Shown here: piece after piece, positions 9,251 through 17,332 of the stretch | Layout: the number at the start of each line of letters is the position of its first letter | Numbering within the stretch: the stretch's first letter is position 1 | NCBI GenBank assembly: GCA_030539275.1 | Contig: JAUNSK010000029.1 | Coordinates: 1-46,754, forward strand | Length of the DNA stretch: 46,754 nt | Direction: 5' to 3' | DNA from: Oscillospiraceae bacterium | Lineage (GTDB): Bacteria > Bacillota > Clostridia > Oscillospirales > Ruminococcaceae | The notes under the pieces: model-generated | Database searches by the model: none | What the model was told of the DNA's origin: nothing | The model's input: the letters and a program-made list of their open reading frames with translations, nothing else | Translations under genes and position numbers: made by a program

Positions 9251-9910
9251 TTATTCGATAGTTCTGATTATTTTAGGTATATCACAAGGAGATTTTGCTA
9301 TGTAGTCTGCACCTGCATCTTCAAGTTCTGACTGATCCCTGAATCCCCAGAGACACCCTATTGACAATATGCCTGCATTAGCAGCAGTAGCAATGTCAAC
9401 ATCAGAATCACCTGCAATGATAGTGTCCTCTCTGTCAGTGCCAAGCTCGGATAAAATATCAAGAACAATGTCAGGGTATGGCTTAACATGGCGCGTTTCT
9501 ACTTTTCCGCATATACAGTCAAAGATTTCATTGCCAAAAAGCCCAGTTACTATGTTGCGCGTAAATGCATCAGGTTTATTTGACGCAACAGCCAGTTTTA
9601 TTCCGGATTTTTTCAGTTCAATAAGAGCATCTGTAATATAGTCATACGGTGCAGTCTTATCAAGACAATGTTCAGTATAGTACTGAGAAAAAAGTCCGTG
9701 AAGTTTATTAATGATGTCAGAATCTGCGGTGTACGGCCTGAGAGCCCGTTCGCATAGCTTTAAAGTTCCGCTGCCTACAAATTGTTTATATTTTTGTGTC
9801 GGATAAGTTTCATAACCCATTGCAGTGAGTCCGTAATTTACGGAATCAGCAAGGTCACCAAGTGAGTTTACTAAAGTTCCGTCCAGATCAAAAATTACTG
9901 TTTTAATCAT
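9251..9910 (-). CDS. HAD-superfamily hydrolase, phosphoglycolate phosphatase-like
   Basis: A 219-aa HAD subfamily IA protein. Motif I is FDLDGTLVNS at residues 7-16 (nucleophile and acid Asp), motif II is AVASNK, and motif IV is IIAGDSDVDIATAANAG. Such proteins (Gph, PpaX) dephosphorylate small phosphorylated metabolites such as 2-phosphoglycolate; the specific substrate is not determined here. The ATG follows GAGGAATTT. It is the last gene of the minus-strand run queA-tgt-mntP, 54 nt after mntP, ending at a bidirectional terminator. Confidence 0.85.
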   Translation of the reverse strand: MIKTVIFDLDGTLVNSLGDLADSVNYGLTAMGYETYPTQKYKQFVGSGTLKLCERALRPYTADSDIINKLHGLFSQYYTEHCLDKTAPYDYITDALIELKKSGIKLAVASNKPDAFTRNIVTGLFGNEIFDCICGKVETRHVKPYPDIVLDILSELGTDREDTIIAGDSDVDIATAANAGILSIGCLWGFRDQSELEDAGADYIAKSPCDIPKIIRTIE

Positions 9911-9964
9911 TTTAAAATTCCTCTTATATCAGGTTTTCATTTTATTTTAATATTAATAAAAAAG

Positions 9965-10528
9965 TTATTGGAGAAATTGCTGGTCAATAAATATTTTCAG
10001 ACCAATCAGAACAAGAATAATTCCGCCTGCGATCTGTGCTCTTTTTTTAAATACGAAAGCAAATTTCTTTCCAAATAAAACGCTGAGGATACAAAGAAAA
10101 AAAGTTGTAATGCCGATAACGGCACTATAGGTAAGTATGTTTCCGGATACGGCACTGATGCTGACACCGGCAGCAAGCGCATCAATGCTGGTTGCTACTG
10201 CCTGGACAAGGAGTGTCGTAAATGATATCCGGACACAGACAATTTTGCTGTCCTGATCCTTTATTGAATCAATAATAGTTTTAACTCCTATAAAACCAAG
10301 AAGAATCAGTACAACAATATGATCATACTTTGAAATATAGGATGTAAATGTGCTCCCGAGAATATATCCCAGTATTGTCATGGTACACTGAAAAAAGCCA
10401 AAGAAAAATGCAGTTACAAGTGTAAGCCAGACAGTTATTTTTTTAGCACATAATCCGTTTGTCACGCTGACGGCACAAGCATCGGCTGATAAGCCGGAAG
10501 CCAGTATAATCAGTTCTGTCCACCCCAA
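9965..10528 (-). CDS. mntP: MntP-family manganese efflux pump
   Basis: A 187-aa membrane protein with six hydrophobic segments and the duplicated acidic motifs of the MntP/YebN family: GLSADACAVSVTNGL near the N terminus and TSIDALAAGVSIS in the second half. The aspartates are the proposed Mn2+-binding residues. The family exports manganese; no Mn riboswitch is seen in this operon. The start is TTG with GGGGGAT seven bases upstream; an overlapping ATG nearby is out of frame. The gene begins 21 nt after tgt ends, so it is translated from the same message. Confidence 0.87.
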   Translation of the reverse strand: MGWTELIILASGLSADACAVSVTNGLCAKKITVWLTLVTAFFFGFFQCTMTILGYILGSTFTSYISKYDHIVVLILLGFIGVKTIIDSIKDQDSKIVCVRISFTTLLVQAVATSIDALAAGVSISAVSGNILTYSAVIGITTFFLCILSVLFGKKFAFVFKKRAQIAGGIILVLIGLKIFIDQQFLQ

Positions 10529-10549
10529 AAAATATCCCCCATTTCAGGT

Positions 10550-11689
10550 TCATTTTGTGACTAGCTGTGAAAGAATTCCCGAGTATTTTTTTCTGAATTC
10601 CTCGAACTGATTATTTTCTATTGCAGTTCTGATTTTTTCTGCCAGAGTATTATAGAAGTAAAGATTATGCATAACGGCCAGACGTCCGGCGAGCATTTCC
10701 TGTGCTTTGAACAGATGTCTTACGTAAGCACGGGAGAAATTGCGGCATGTCGGACAGTCACAGTTTTCATCTATTGGTGCAGGATCTGTTTCGTAGCACT
10801 TATTTGTAAGATGCATAATGCCTTTCCATGTAAATACAGTTGCATGTCTTGCATTTCTGCTTGGCATTACACAGTCGAACATGTCAACGCCTCTTGCCAC
10901 TGCTTCGATAATGTTGGAAGGTGTGCCTACTCCCATAAGATAGCGTGGTTTGTTTTTTGGCATATAAGGCTCAACCACATCTATAATTCTGTACATTTCT
11001 TCTGTGCTTTCACCTACGGCAAGCCCGCCTATCGCATAACCGTCAAGGTCAAGTTCAACGATATCCTTCATATGAGAAGCACGAAGGTCAGCGTAGGTGC
11101 TTCCCTGATTGATACCAAAGAGAAGCTGATTTTTATTAATGGTGTCAGGAAGACTGTTGAGTCTTGCCATTTCATTTTTGCATCTGACAAGCCAGCGGGT
11201 AGTACGTTCACATGATGCTTTTGCATAATCATATTCAGCCGGATTCTCTACACATTCGTCAAATGCCATAGCAATTGTTGAGGCAAGATTGGACTGGATC
11301 TGCATGCTTTCTTCAGGACCCATAAATATTTTGCGGCCGTCAATATGAGAATTGAAGTATACGCCTTCCTCTTTAATTTTACGCAGCTTGGCGAGTGAAA
11401 ATACCTGAAATCCTCCGCTGTCTGTAAGGACAGGCTTCGACCAGTTCATAAACTTATGAATTCCGCCCATAGTTCTGATAACATTATCACCGGGTCTTAA
11501 GTGCAGGTGATAGGTGTTGCACAGTTCAACCTGACATTTCAGATCGTTGTCAAGATCAGGAGAAGAGATTCCTCCCTTGATCGCTGCGGCCGTGCCGACG
11601 TTCATAAAACATGGTGTCTGAAATGTTCCGTGGACAGTCTCAACCTGTCCTCTTCTTGCTTTGTTTTCCTGAGATATTAGTGTATACAT
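10550..11689 (-). CDS. tgt: Queuine/preQ1 tRNA-ribosyltransferase (TGT)
   Basis: Exchanges guanine 34 of GUN anticodons for preQ1 in bacteria, before QueA adds the cyclopentene precursor. The 379-aa protein has FQTPCFMNVGTAAAIKGG, the catalytic DSGGFQVFSL (nucleophile region), GVGTPSNIIEAVARGVDMFDCVMPSRNARH, and the C-terminal zinc site CDCPTC followed by YVRHLFKAQEML. I start at the ATG at 11689: the open frame begins one codon earlier at TTG, but AAAGGAAAG suits the ATG. It lies 12 nt after queA, its pathway partner. Confidence 0.96.
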   Translation of the reverse strand: MYTLISQENKARRGQVETVHGTFQTPCFMNVGTAAAIKGGISSPDLDNDLKCQVELCNTYHLHLRPGDNVIRTMGGIHKFMNWSKPVLTDSGGFQVFSLAKLRKIKEEGVYFNSHIDGRKIFMGPEESMQIQSNLASTIAMAFDECVENPAEYDYAKASCERTTRWLVRCKNEMARLNSLPDTINKNQLLFGINQGSTYADLRASHMKDIVELDLDGYAIGGLAVGESTEEMYRIIDVVEPYMPKNKPRYLMGVGTPSNIIEAVARGVDMFDCVMPSRNARHATVFTWKGIMHLTNKCYETDPAPIDENCDCPTCRNFSRAYVRHLFKAQEMLAGRLAVMHNLYFYNTLAEKIRTAIENNQFEEFRKKYSGILSQLVTK

Positions 11690-11701
11690 CAAATCTTTCC
11701 T

Positions 11702-12727
11702 TTATATAATCAGCATGGCATCACCAAAGCTGAAAAATCTGTATTTTTCTTCTACTGCCTTTTTATATGCAGCCATGGTCTTGTCATATCCGTAAAATGC
11801 CGAGACAAGCATTATCAGTGTACTTTCCGGAAGATGAAAATTAGTGATGAGTCCGTCAAGCACCTTGAACTTGTATCCAGGGTAAATAAATATGTCAGTG
11901 TATCCTTCGGCTTCTTTCATCTCACCGAAAGATGTGGCTACGCTTTCAAGTGTTCTGCAGGAGGTAGTGCCGACAGAAATAACTCGTCCGCCGTTCTTTT
12001 TTGTTTCATTTATCAGTGCGGCAGTTTCAGCCGGAATATGATAATGTTCACTGTGCATTTTATGCTCCAGGACATTGTCTACCTTTACAGGTCTGAAAGT
12101 ACCGAGACCTACATGAAGTGTAACATAGGCAATATTAACACCCATGGCTTTTATGTCAGAAAGCATCTGCTTTGTAAAATGAAGTCCGGCAGTAGGTGCA
12201 GCTGCACTGCCAAGTTCCCTCGAATAAACAGTCTGATATCTTTCCTTGTCTTCAAGTTTTTCAGTAATATACGGAGGCAGCGGCATCTGGCCGACGTCTT
12301 CAAGAGCAGTAAAAAAGTTGCCCTCGCAGCTGAATTTTACTATTCTGTTTCCGTCATCCATCACCTGCGTTATTTCACCGACAAGTCTTCCGTCTCCGAA
12401 AACAAATCTGACACCCGGTTTTGCTTTTTTGCCGGGACGGCATATTATCTCCCAGAGCTTGTCACCCTTTTGTTCAAGAAGAAGAAATTCGATAAAAGAG
12501 CCTGTACCTTCCTTCTGACCATACAGACGTGCAGGAAGCACGCGAGAGTCATTTAATACAAGCAAATCACCTTTTTTAAGGTAATCGCATAAATTATAGA
12601 AGTGCCTGTGTTCAATTTTATCTGAATCCTTCGACAGAACCATCATTCTTGAAAAATTTCTTGGTTCGATCGGGGTCTGCGCTATCAGTTCCTGCGGCAG
12701 ATCATAAAAAAAATCAGATGTGTTCAT
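11702..12727 (-). CDS. queA: S-adenosylmethionine:tRNA ribosyltransferase-isomerase
   Basis: Transfers the ribosyl moiety of SAM to preQ1-modified tRNA to give epoxyqueuosine. The 341-aa protein begins [19 protein letters not shown], the usual QueA N terminus, and carries [29 protein letters not shown] and [15 protein letters not shown]. The open frame continues upstream to 12754 at a TTG. I reject that extension because TTTGGAG is spaced correctly for the ATG at 12727, and the extension would run through the conserved leader element described separately. It is the first gene of queA-tgt-mntP-HAD and has its own promoter. Confidence 0.95.
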   Translation of the reverse strand: MNTSDFFYDLPQELIAQTPIEPRNFSRMMVLSKDSDKIEHRHFYNLCDYLKKGDLLVLNDSRVLPARLYGQKEGTGSFIEFLLLEQKGDKLWEIICRPGKKAKPGVRFVFGDGRLVGEITQVMDDGNRIVKFSCEGNFFTALEDVGQMPLPPYITEKLEDKERYQTVYSRELGSAAAPTAGLHFTKQMLSDIKAMGVNIAYVTLHVGLGTFRPVKVDNVLEHKMHSEHYHIPAETAALINETKKNGGRVISVGTTSCRTLESVATSFGEMKEAEGYTDIFIYPGYKFKVLDGLITNFHLPESTLIMLVSAFYGYDKTMAAYKKAVEEKYRFFSFGDAMLII

Positions 12728-12742
12728 GAATATCTCCAAATT

Positions 12743-12795
12743 CTCCGCAGACAAAAAGGCATAAAAAAAGTCATATCTCTGCGGTGAAATGACTT
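12743..12795 (-). promoter_or_regulatory. Predicted pseudoknot leader element, copy A (queA)
   Basis: Read on the minus strand, AAGTCAT (12795-12789) pairs with ATGACTT (12774-12768), a perfect 7-bp hairpin. Its loop contains CCGCAGA (12784-12778). After a 16-nt linker comes TCTGCGGAG (12751-12743), whose first seven bases are the exact complement of that loop. An H-type pseudoknot is predicted, ending about 15 nt before the queA ATG. The element begins only about 8 nt after the predicted transcription start. Three similar arrangements occur elsewhere in the window. Confidence 0.6.
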
Positions 12796-12809
12796 AAGTA
12801 ATATTATTA

Positions 12810-12838
12810 ATAGTATCATAATATGAGCAGAAATGCAA
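12810..12838 (-). promoter_or_regulatory. Predicted promoter of the queA operon
   Basis: On the minus strand TTGCAT and TACTAT are separated by 17 nt. A start about 7 nt downstream would place the leader pseudoknot at the extreme 5' end of the message. An overlapping TATGAT is at poor spacing. Confidence 0.5.
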
Positions 12839-12884
12839 TAGTAATTTTGGGGTAAAATAAAATAATGAAACTAATAAAAACGTA

Positions 12885-12913
12885 TTGACAACTATATCAT
12901 AAAATGATATTAT
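12885..12913 (+). promoter_or_regulatory. Predicted sigma-A promoter of asd-dapA-dapB
   Basis: A perfect TTGACA and TATTAT with 17-nt spacing, placed just upstream of the lysine riboswitch aptamer, so transcription starts at about 12920. Confidence 0.85.
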
Positions 12914-12920
12914 AAGTAAA

Positions 12921-13085
12921 GGATAGAGGTGCGGTCGAGATCAGTAACATGTGTGAGGAAAACCATTCCGTCATCAGCATATGCGAAAGGTGAGACTGCC
13001 GAAGAATGTGTTATGGTAAGACACTTTCTGGTTGCATATCTAACAGGGATGCAACTGTCATCATTGATATGATGGAGAGCTATCG
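12921..13085 (+). ncRNA. Lysine riboswitch (L box)
   Basis: The 165-nt leader carries the conserved blocks of the lysine riboswitch in order: GATAGAGGTGCGG at the 5' side, AGTAA, GTGAGG, GAAAGGTGAGACTGCCGAAG (12974-12993), CTGGTTGCAT, GGGATGCAACTGTCATC, and GATGGAGAGCTATC at the 3' side. P1 forms between GATAG (12922-12926) and CTATC (13080-13084). A terminator 53 nt further on and the downstream genes asd, dapA and dapB fit lysine-dependent premature termination. Known family; the mode (OFF at high lysine) is inferred from the terminator. Confidence 0.93.
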
Positions 13086-13137
13086 GCATGATAAATGAAA
13101 ATTGATTATGTCAGAGGATCTGTTATATTGTATGATG

Positions 13138-13161
13138 AACCGGTATATTACCGGTTTTTTT
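13138..13161 (+). terminator. Riboswitch-controlled terminator before asd
   Basis: Perfect 8-bp stem AACCGGTA/TACCGGTT with a 3-nt loop followed by a T-tract, lying between the lysine aptamer and the asd ribosome site. It is the expression platform of the riboswitch. Confidence 0.87.
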
Positions 13162-13206
13162 ATATCCGCACAAAGAATCCGGCGGAAAATTAATGGAGGT
13201 TTATTT

Positions 13207-14286
13207 ATGAAACAGTTCAATGTAGGTATTATCGGAGCAACAGGTATGGTAGGACAGAGATTCATCACACTTCTTGCTGATCATCCATGGTTCAATATTG
13301 CAGTCCTTGCAGCATCACCACGCTCAAAGGGCAAAACATATGAAGAAGCAGCAGGCTCAAGATGGAAAATGAAAACACCTATACCTGAGAAAATAAAATC
13401 TATGACACTTTTTGATGCAGCAGCAGACATTGATGAAATCGCAAAAGCAGTTGATTTTGTATTCTGTGCTGTTGACATGAAAAAAGATGAAATAAAAGCA
13501 CTTGAAGAGAAATATGCAAAGGCTGAATGCCCGGTAGTTTCAAATAACTCAGCTAACAGATTTACTCCTGATGTTCCTATGGTCGTTCCGGAGATAAATC
13601 CTGAACATCTTGATGTAATTGAGTCACAGAGAAAGAGACTCGGTACTAAGAGAGGATTTATTGCAGTTAAGTCAAACTGTTCTATCCAGAGCTATGTACC
13701 GGCACTTGAACCACTGAGAAAATTCGGACTTAAGAATGTTCTGGCATGCACATACCAGGCTATTTCAGGAGCAGGCAAAAACTTTGAGACATGGCCTGAA
13801 ATGATAGATAATGTTATTCCTTATATCGGCGGTGAAGAAGAAAAGAGCGAACAGGAACCGCTTAAGGTCTGGGGAACTGTTGAAAACGGTGAGATAGTAA
13901 AGGCTCAGACACCTGCTATTACTACTCAGTGCCTTCGTGTTCCGGTTTCAGATGGTCATACAGCAGCAGTATTTGTTACATTTGACAAGAAGCCGTCAAA
14001 GGAAGAGATCTTAAAGTGCTGGGCTGAGTTCTCAGGAGTACCTCAGGAACTTGAACTTCCCCATGCACCAAAGCAGTTCCTTCATTATTTTGAAGAAAAT
14101 GACCGTCCTCAGGCTAAGCTTGACAGAGACCTTGAAGGCGGAATGGCTGTATCTATCGGAAGACTCAGAGAAGATACACAGTATGATTATAAGTTTGTTT
14201 GTCTTTCACATAATACACTCAGAGGAGCAGCAGGCGGCGGAGTACTTCTTGCAGAGCTTCTTGCAGCAAAGGGATATTTTGATTAA
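13207..14286 (+). CDS. asd: Aspartate-semialdehyde dehydrogenase
   Basis: Reduces aspartyl phosphate to aspartate semialdehyde with NADPH, the branch point to lysine/diaminopimelate, threonine and methionine. The 359-aa protein opens MKQFNVGIIGATGMVGQRF (nucleotide-binding GATGMVGQ at 10-17) and has the active-site cysteine in KSNCSIQSY (Cys158). The SNCS form, rather than PNCST, places it in the archaeal/fungal-like subgroup found in many clostridia. The frame is open back to 13102, but TGGAGG is spaced for the ATG at 13207, and the upstream part lies in the terminator and riboswitch leader. First gene of the riboswitch-controlled operon. Confidence 0.96.
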   Translation: MKQFNVGIIGATGMVGQRFITLLADHPWFNIAVLAASPRSKGKTYEEAAGSRWKMKTPIPEKIKSMTLFDAAADIDEIAKAVDFVFCAVDMKKDEIKALEEKYAKAECPVVSNNSANRFTPDVPMVVPEINPEHLDVIESQRKRLGTKRGFIAVKSNCSIQSYVPALEPLRKFGLKNVLACTYQAISGAGKNFETWPEMIDNVIPYIGGEEEKSEQEPLKVWGTVENGEIVKAQTPAITTQCLRVPVSDGHTAAVFVTFDKKPSKEEILKCWAEFSGVPQELELPHAPKQFLHYFEENDRPQAKLDRDLEGGMAVSIGRLREDTQYDYKFVCLSHNTLRGAAGGGVLLAELLAAKGYFD

Positions 14287-14317
14287 TAATTGAAAGCATA
14301 TTGAGAGGAGTGCTCTT

Positions 14318-15208
14318 ATGAAAAATACTATATTTACCGGAGCCGGTGTAGCCATTGTTACACCGATGAATGAAGACGGGTCAATAAATTATGAACAGTT
14401 CGGAAAAAATATAGACTTCCAGATCGAAAACGGTACAGATGCTATAATCGTTTGCGGCACAACTGGTGAGTCTTCAACAATGAGCGATGAAGAACATATA
14501 GAATGTATCAGATTTGCAGTTGCAAGAACAGCAAAAAGAATACCTGTTATCGCAGGAACAGGAAGCAATGATACAAAATATGCTGTTGAGCTGTCACAGG
14601 AAGCTGAGAAGGCAGGAGTTGATGGTCTGCTCGTAGTTACTCCTTATTACAACAAGACAACTCAGAGAGGCCTTATTGCACACTTCAACATGATCGCTGA
14701 CAGTGTGAATATCCCGATAATTCTGTATAACATACCAAGCAGAACAGGTGTTAATATTTCTATTGATACTTATAAGGAACTTGCAAAGAACAAAAATATC
14801 GTAGGTGTCAAGGAAGCAAGCGGAAATTTAAGCTATGTTGCTAAGCTCATTGCTGAATGCTCAGATGTACTTGATGTCTACAGCGGAAATGATGATCAGA
14901 TCGTACCGCTTATGGCACTCGGCGGAAAGGGAGTTATTTCTGTTCTTTCAAATATTATGCCCAACGAAACTCATATGATAGCCCAGTATTGTCTTGACAA
15001 CGACGTTGCTAAGGCTGCGCAGCTTCAGATAAAGTTACTTGACCTTATGAATTCACTGTTTATAGAGGTTAATCCTATACCTATAAAGAAGGCAATGAAC
15101 CTTATGGGTATGAACTGCGGTGAATGCCGTATGCCTCTGTATCCTATGTCAGATGAGAATATCGATAAGCTTTCAGCTGCTATGAAAAAGCAAGGACTTA
15201 TAAAGTAA
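14318..15208 (+). CDS. dapA: 4-hydroxy-tetrahydrodipicolinate synthase
   Basis: Condenses pyruvate with aspartate semialdehyde, the first committed step to diaminopimelate and lysine. The 296-aa TIM-barrel protein has GTTGESSTMSDEEH, VVTPYYNKTTQRGLIAHF with the conserved active-site Tyr, YNIPSRTGVNI, and GVKEASGN with the Schiff-base lysine. GAGAGGAG precedes the ATG. It starts 31 nt after asd and is followed 31 nt later by dapB, so all three respond to the lysine riboswitch. Confidence 0.97.
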   Translation: MKNTIFTGAGVAIVTPMNEDGSINYEQFGKNIDFQIENGTDAIIVCGTTGESSTMSDEEHIECIRFAVARTAKRIPVIAGTGSNDTKYAVELSQEAEKAGVDGLLVVTPYYNKTTQRGLIAHFNMIADSVNIPIILYNIPSRTGVNISIDTYKELAKNKNIVGVKEASGNLSYVAKLIAECSDVLDVYSGNDDQIVPLMALGGKGVISVLSNIMPNETHMIAQYCLDNDVAKAAQLQIKLLDLMNSLFIEVNPIPIKKAMNLMGMNCGECRMPLYPMSDENIDKLSAAMKKQGLIK

Positions 15209-15239
15209 AATTCTGAAGTTCAGAAAGGACTAATATAAT

Positions 15240-15998
15240 ATGACTGATATTGTTATCTGCGGAGCAAACGGAAAGATGGGCAGAACTATCTACAGCATTA
15301 TATCTGACAGGGATGACTGCAGGGTTGTCGGCGGTATAGATATAAATACTCAGGCTTATGCTGATTTTCCGATAGTTTCATCTGTGTCACAGCTTCCCAA
15401 AAAGCCCGATGCTATAATAGACTACTCACACCCGAGCTCACTTGACGGTCTTCTTGAATATGGTCTGATGACAGGAACACCTGTTGTTCTTGCAACGACC
15501 GGATACAGTGAAGAACAGATTGAGAAAATAAAGAAAGCATCAGAGCAGTTTCCTGTTTTCTTCTCATGGAATATGTCTCTGGGAATTAACCTTCTTGTTG
15601 AACTTTCTAAAAAAGCTGCCAGTGTTCTTGGAAATCAGTTTGATATAGAGATAATTGAAAAACATCATAATCAGAAAATTGATGCACCAAGCGGAACAGC
15701 TCTTATGCTTGCAAATGCTATCAATTCAGTTTTTGATAATTCAAAACAATATATATATGACAGACACTCACAGCGCAAAAAGCGCGAACCTAAGGAGATA
15801 GGAATCCATGCAGTACGCGGGGGCACTATAGTCGGAGAACATGAGGTCATGTTCGCAGGCAAGGATGAGGTTATTACCTTGTCACACAGTGCAGCATCAA
15901 AGAGCGTATTTGCAGTAGGTTCAATAAATGCTGCCGTCTTTATCAAAGGCAAGCCGGCAGGACTTTATGATATGTCTAGTATGCTCAAAGAAAGTTAA
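15240..15998 (+). CDS. dapB: 4-hydroxy-tetrahydrodipicolinate reductase
   Basis: Reduces the DapA product with NAD(P)H to tetrahydrodipicolinate. The 252-aa protein has the N-terminal Rossmann motif CGANGKMGRTI, then ATTGYSEEQ and the catalytic block EIIEKHHNQKIDAPSGTAL (His and Lys at the active site), and HAVRGGTIVGEHEVMFAG. AGAAAGGACT precedes the ATG. It is the last gene of the riboswitch operon, closed by a strong terminator. Confidence 0.97.
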   Translation: MTDIVICGANGKMGRTIYSIISDRDDCRVVGGIDINTQAYADFPIVSSVSQLPKKPDAIIDYSHPSSLDGLLEYGLMTGTPVVLATTGYSEEQIEKIKKASEQFPVFFSWNMSLGINLLVELSKKAASVLGNQFDIEIIEKHHNQKIDAPSGTALMLANAINSVFDNSKQYIYDRHSQRKKREPKEIGIHAVRGGTIVGEHEVMFAGKDEVITLSHSAASKSVFAVGSINAAVFIKGKPAGLYDMSSMLKES

Positions 15999-16008
15999 TA
16001 GAATTATT

Positions 16009-16047
16009 AAGCCGGCTGAATATGTTTTCAGCCGGCTATATTTTTAA
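16009..16047 (+). terminator. Terminator of asd-dapA-dapB
   Basis: Stem AGCCGGCTGAA/TTCAGCCGGCT with a 5-nt loop followed by ATATTTTTAATTT, about 11 nt after the dapB stop. Confidence 0.9.
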
Positions 16048-16070
16048 TTTATGGCAAAGAAGCTTTATCC

Positions 16071-16100
16071 TTGACAATTTTCTAGAATAAATGGTATACT
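16071..16100 (+). promoter_or_regulatory. Predicted sigma-A promoter of the pseudouridine synthase gene
   Basis: Perfect TTGACA and TATACT with 18-nt spacing. The transcript would carry about 115 nt of leader containing pseudoknot copy B. Confidence 0.78.
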
Positions 16101-16147
16101 AACTAAGTGTATATATACATGGCTTATTATTGAAAGCCTCAACAGAT

Positions 16148-16204
16148 AAAATGGTTATTTATGCCGCAGATAAACAACCATTTCAATGATTATTTTTTCT
16201 GCGG
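16148..16204 (+). promoter_or_regulatory. Predicted pseudoknot leader element, copy B (pseudouridine synthase)
   Basis: AAATGGTT (16149-16156) pairs with AACCATTT (16176-16183), and the stem can extend inward by four more pairs. The loop is centred on CCGCAGA (16164-16170). After a 14-nt linker comes TCTGCGGAG (16198-16206), complementary to the loop over seven bases. The start codon is at 16222. Same layout as copies A, C and D. Confidence 0.62.
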
Positions 16205-16221
16205 AGAAACAGGTCGGAATT

Positions 16222-16950
16222 ATGGAACCAATCAGAATACAAAAAATAATCGCAGACAGCGGATACTGCTCAAGAAGAAAAGCTGAGGAACTTATCAGCA
16301 GGGGCAAGGTAAAGGTGAATGGTCATCCTGTAAAGCTCGGTGACAAAGCTACGCCGAAGGATGATATAACAGTTCTTGGCGAGCGCCTTAATGTACCAAG
16401 AAAGAAAAACAAACTTTATCTTATGATGAATAAGCCAAGAGGTTATGTAACAACTGTATCTGACGAACTTGACAGAAAGTGTGTTATGGATCTTCTTGAG
16501 GGAGTAAATGAAAGGGTTTATCCTATCGGCCGTCTTGATAAAAATTCAGAGGGTCTTCTGCTCTTTACAAACGACGGAAAATTTGCTAATCAGATCATGC
16601 ATCCGAGCAAACACATCAGCAAAACCTACAGAGTAACTGTTCGTCCTGATATTACTGATGATCAGCTTGTAAAAATGTCTTCCGGAATCGAGATCGACGG
16701 TTATAAAACTCAGCCTGCCGTTATCAATGTAGAATCAAAGGAGCCTGGACGAGTAGTGCTGATAATGACTATCAAAGAGGGAAGAAACAGACAGATAAGA
16801 AAAATGTGTGAGGCAGTCGGTCTTGAGGTCGCACGTCTCAGAAGAAACAGTATAGGACCGATAAAGCTTGGAATGCTGAAGCCAGGTTCATACAGGGAAC
16901 TTAAACCTGATGAGCTCAGAGCAATAAGAAATGCAATAGGTGAGGACTGA
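16222..16950 (+). CDS. RsuA/RluB-family rRNA pseudouridine synthase
   Basis: A 242-aa protein with an N-terminal S4 RNA-binding domain (IRIQKIIADSGYCSRRKAEELISRGKVKVNG) and a catalytic domain with the active-site Asp in PIGRLDKNSEGLLLFTNDG, then EGRNRQIRKM and VARLRRNSIG. It isomerises a uridine in rRNA, most likely in 23S rRNA as RluB does; the exact site is not shown. The frame is open from 16186. I start at 16222 because the upstream codons run through the TCTGCGGAG leader segment and AGGTCGG is spaced for this ATG. The ribosome site is weak. Confidence 0.92.
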   Translation: MEPIRIQKIIADSGYCSRRKAEELISRGKVKVNGHPVKLGDKATPKDDITVLGERLNVPRKKNKLYLMMNKPRGYVTTVSDELDRKCVMDLLEGVNERVYPIGRLDKNSEGLLLFTNDGKFANQIMHPSKHISKTYRVTVRPDITDDQLVKMSSGIEIDGYKTQPAVINVESKEPGRVVLIMTIKEGRNRQIRKMCEAVGLEVARLRRNSIGPIKLGMLKPGSYRELKPDELRAIRNAIGED

Positions 16951-16956
16951 TAAAAG

Positions 16957-17328
16957 ATGCTTCAGATACATGAAAATAAAGATTTGTCGGAATACAGCAG
17001 TGCAGTCACCGGCATAGATGATCCCAGAGTAGTCGAATCAATAGGTTCAGACGGTGAAAAAACCGGTTATGCAGTATACTCATATACGGATAATATGGTT
17101 TATATATATAGATGTGAATATGGTACGGATATATATTTATGTGACGGAATTCTGCGTGCAGTCATGTTCAAGGCATATCTCAGAGGAATTAAAAAAGCCC
17201 AGTGCGAAGCATGCAGCCAAGGTCAGAATCTTTTTGAAAAACTGAAATATCCATGCAATTCGCAGATGCAGATAGAATCAATCGATTCCTTCTTTAATGA
17301 ATGCAAAAAATGCAAAGAAATGAACTAA
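16957..17328 (+). CDS. Uncharacterised small protein following the pseudouridine synthase
   Basis: A 123-aa protein starting 6 nt after the pseudouridine synthase stop and thus probably translationally coupled. It has no signal peptide or membrane segment. Six cysteines are present, four in a C-terminal CxxC-rich stretch (CEACSQ, CNSQ, CKKCKEMN). A segment DGILRAVMFKAYLRGIKKA resembles the helix seen in small clostridial proteins distantly related to GNAT acetyltransferases, but no acetyl-CoA motif is complete. I do not assign a function; a zinc-binding or redox role is possible from the cysteines. Confidence 0.75.
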   Translation: MLQIHENKDLSEYSSAVTGIDDPRVVESIGSDGEKTGYAVYSYTDNMVYIYRCEYGTDIYLCDGILRAVMFKAYLRGIKKAQCEACSQGQNLFEKLKYPCNSQMQIESIDSFFNECKKCKEMN

Positions 17329-17332
17329 GCTA

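Noticed and set aside
13163-13187. CCGCA...GGCGGA near the asd ribosome site as a fifth copy of the pseudoknot element
   Set aside because: TCCGC and GCGGA could pair, but there is no hairpin around the first strand and the complementarity is shorter. It looks like a simple local stem after the riboswitch terminator.
15254-15264. ATCTGCGGAG within dapB as another element strand
   Set aside because: It encodes the conserved ICGANG motif of DapB and no CCGCAGA hairpin precedes it at the right distance.
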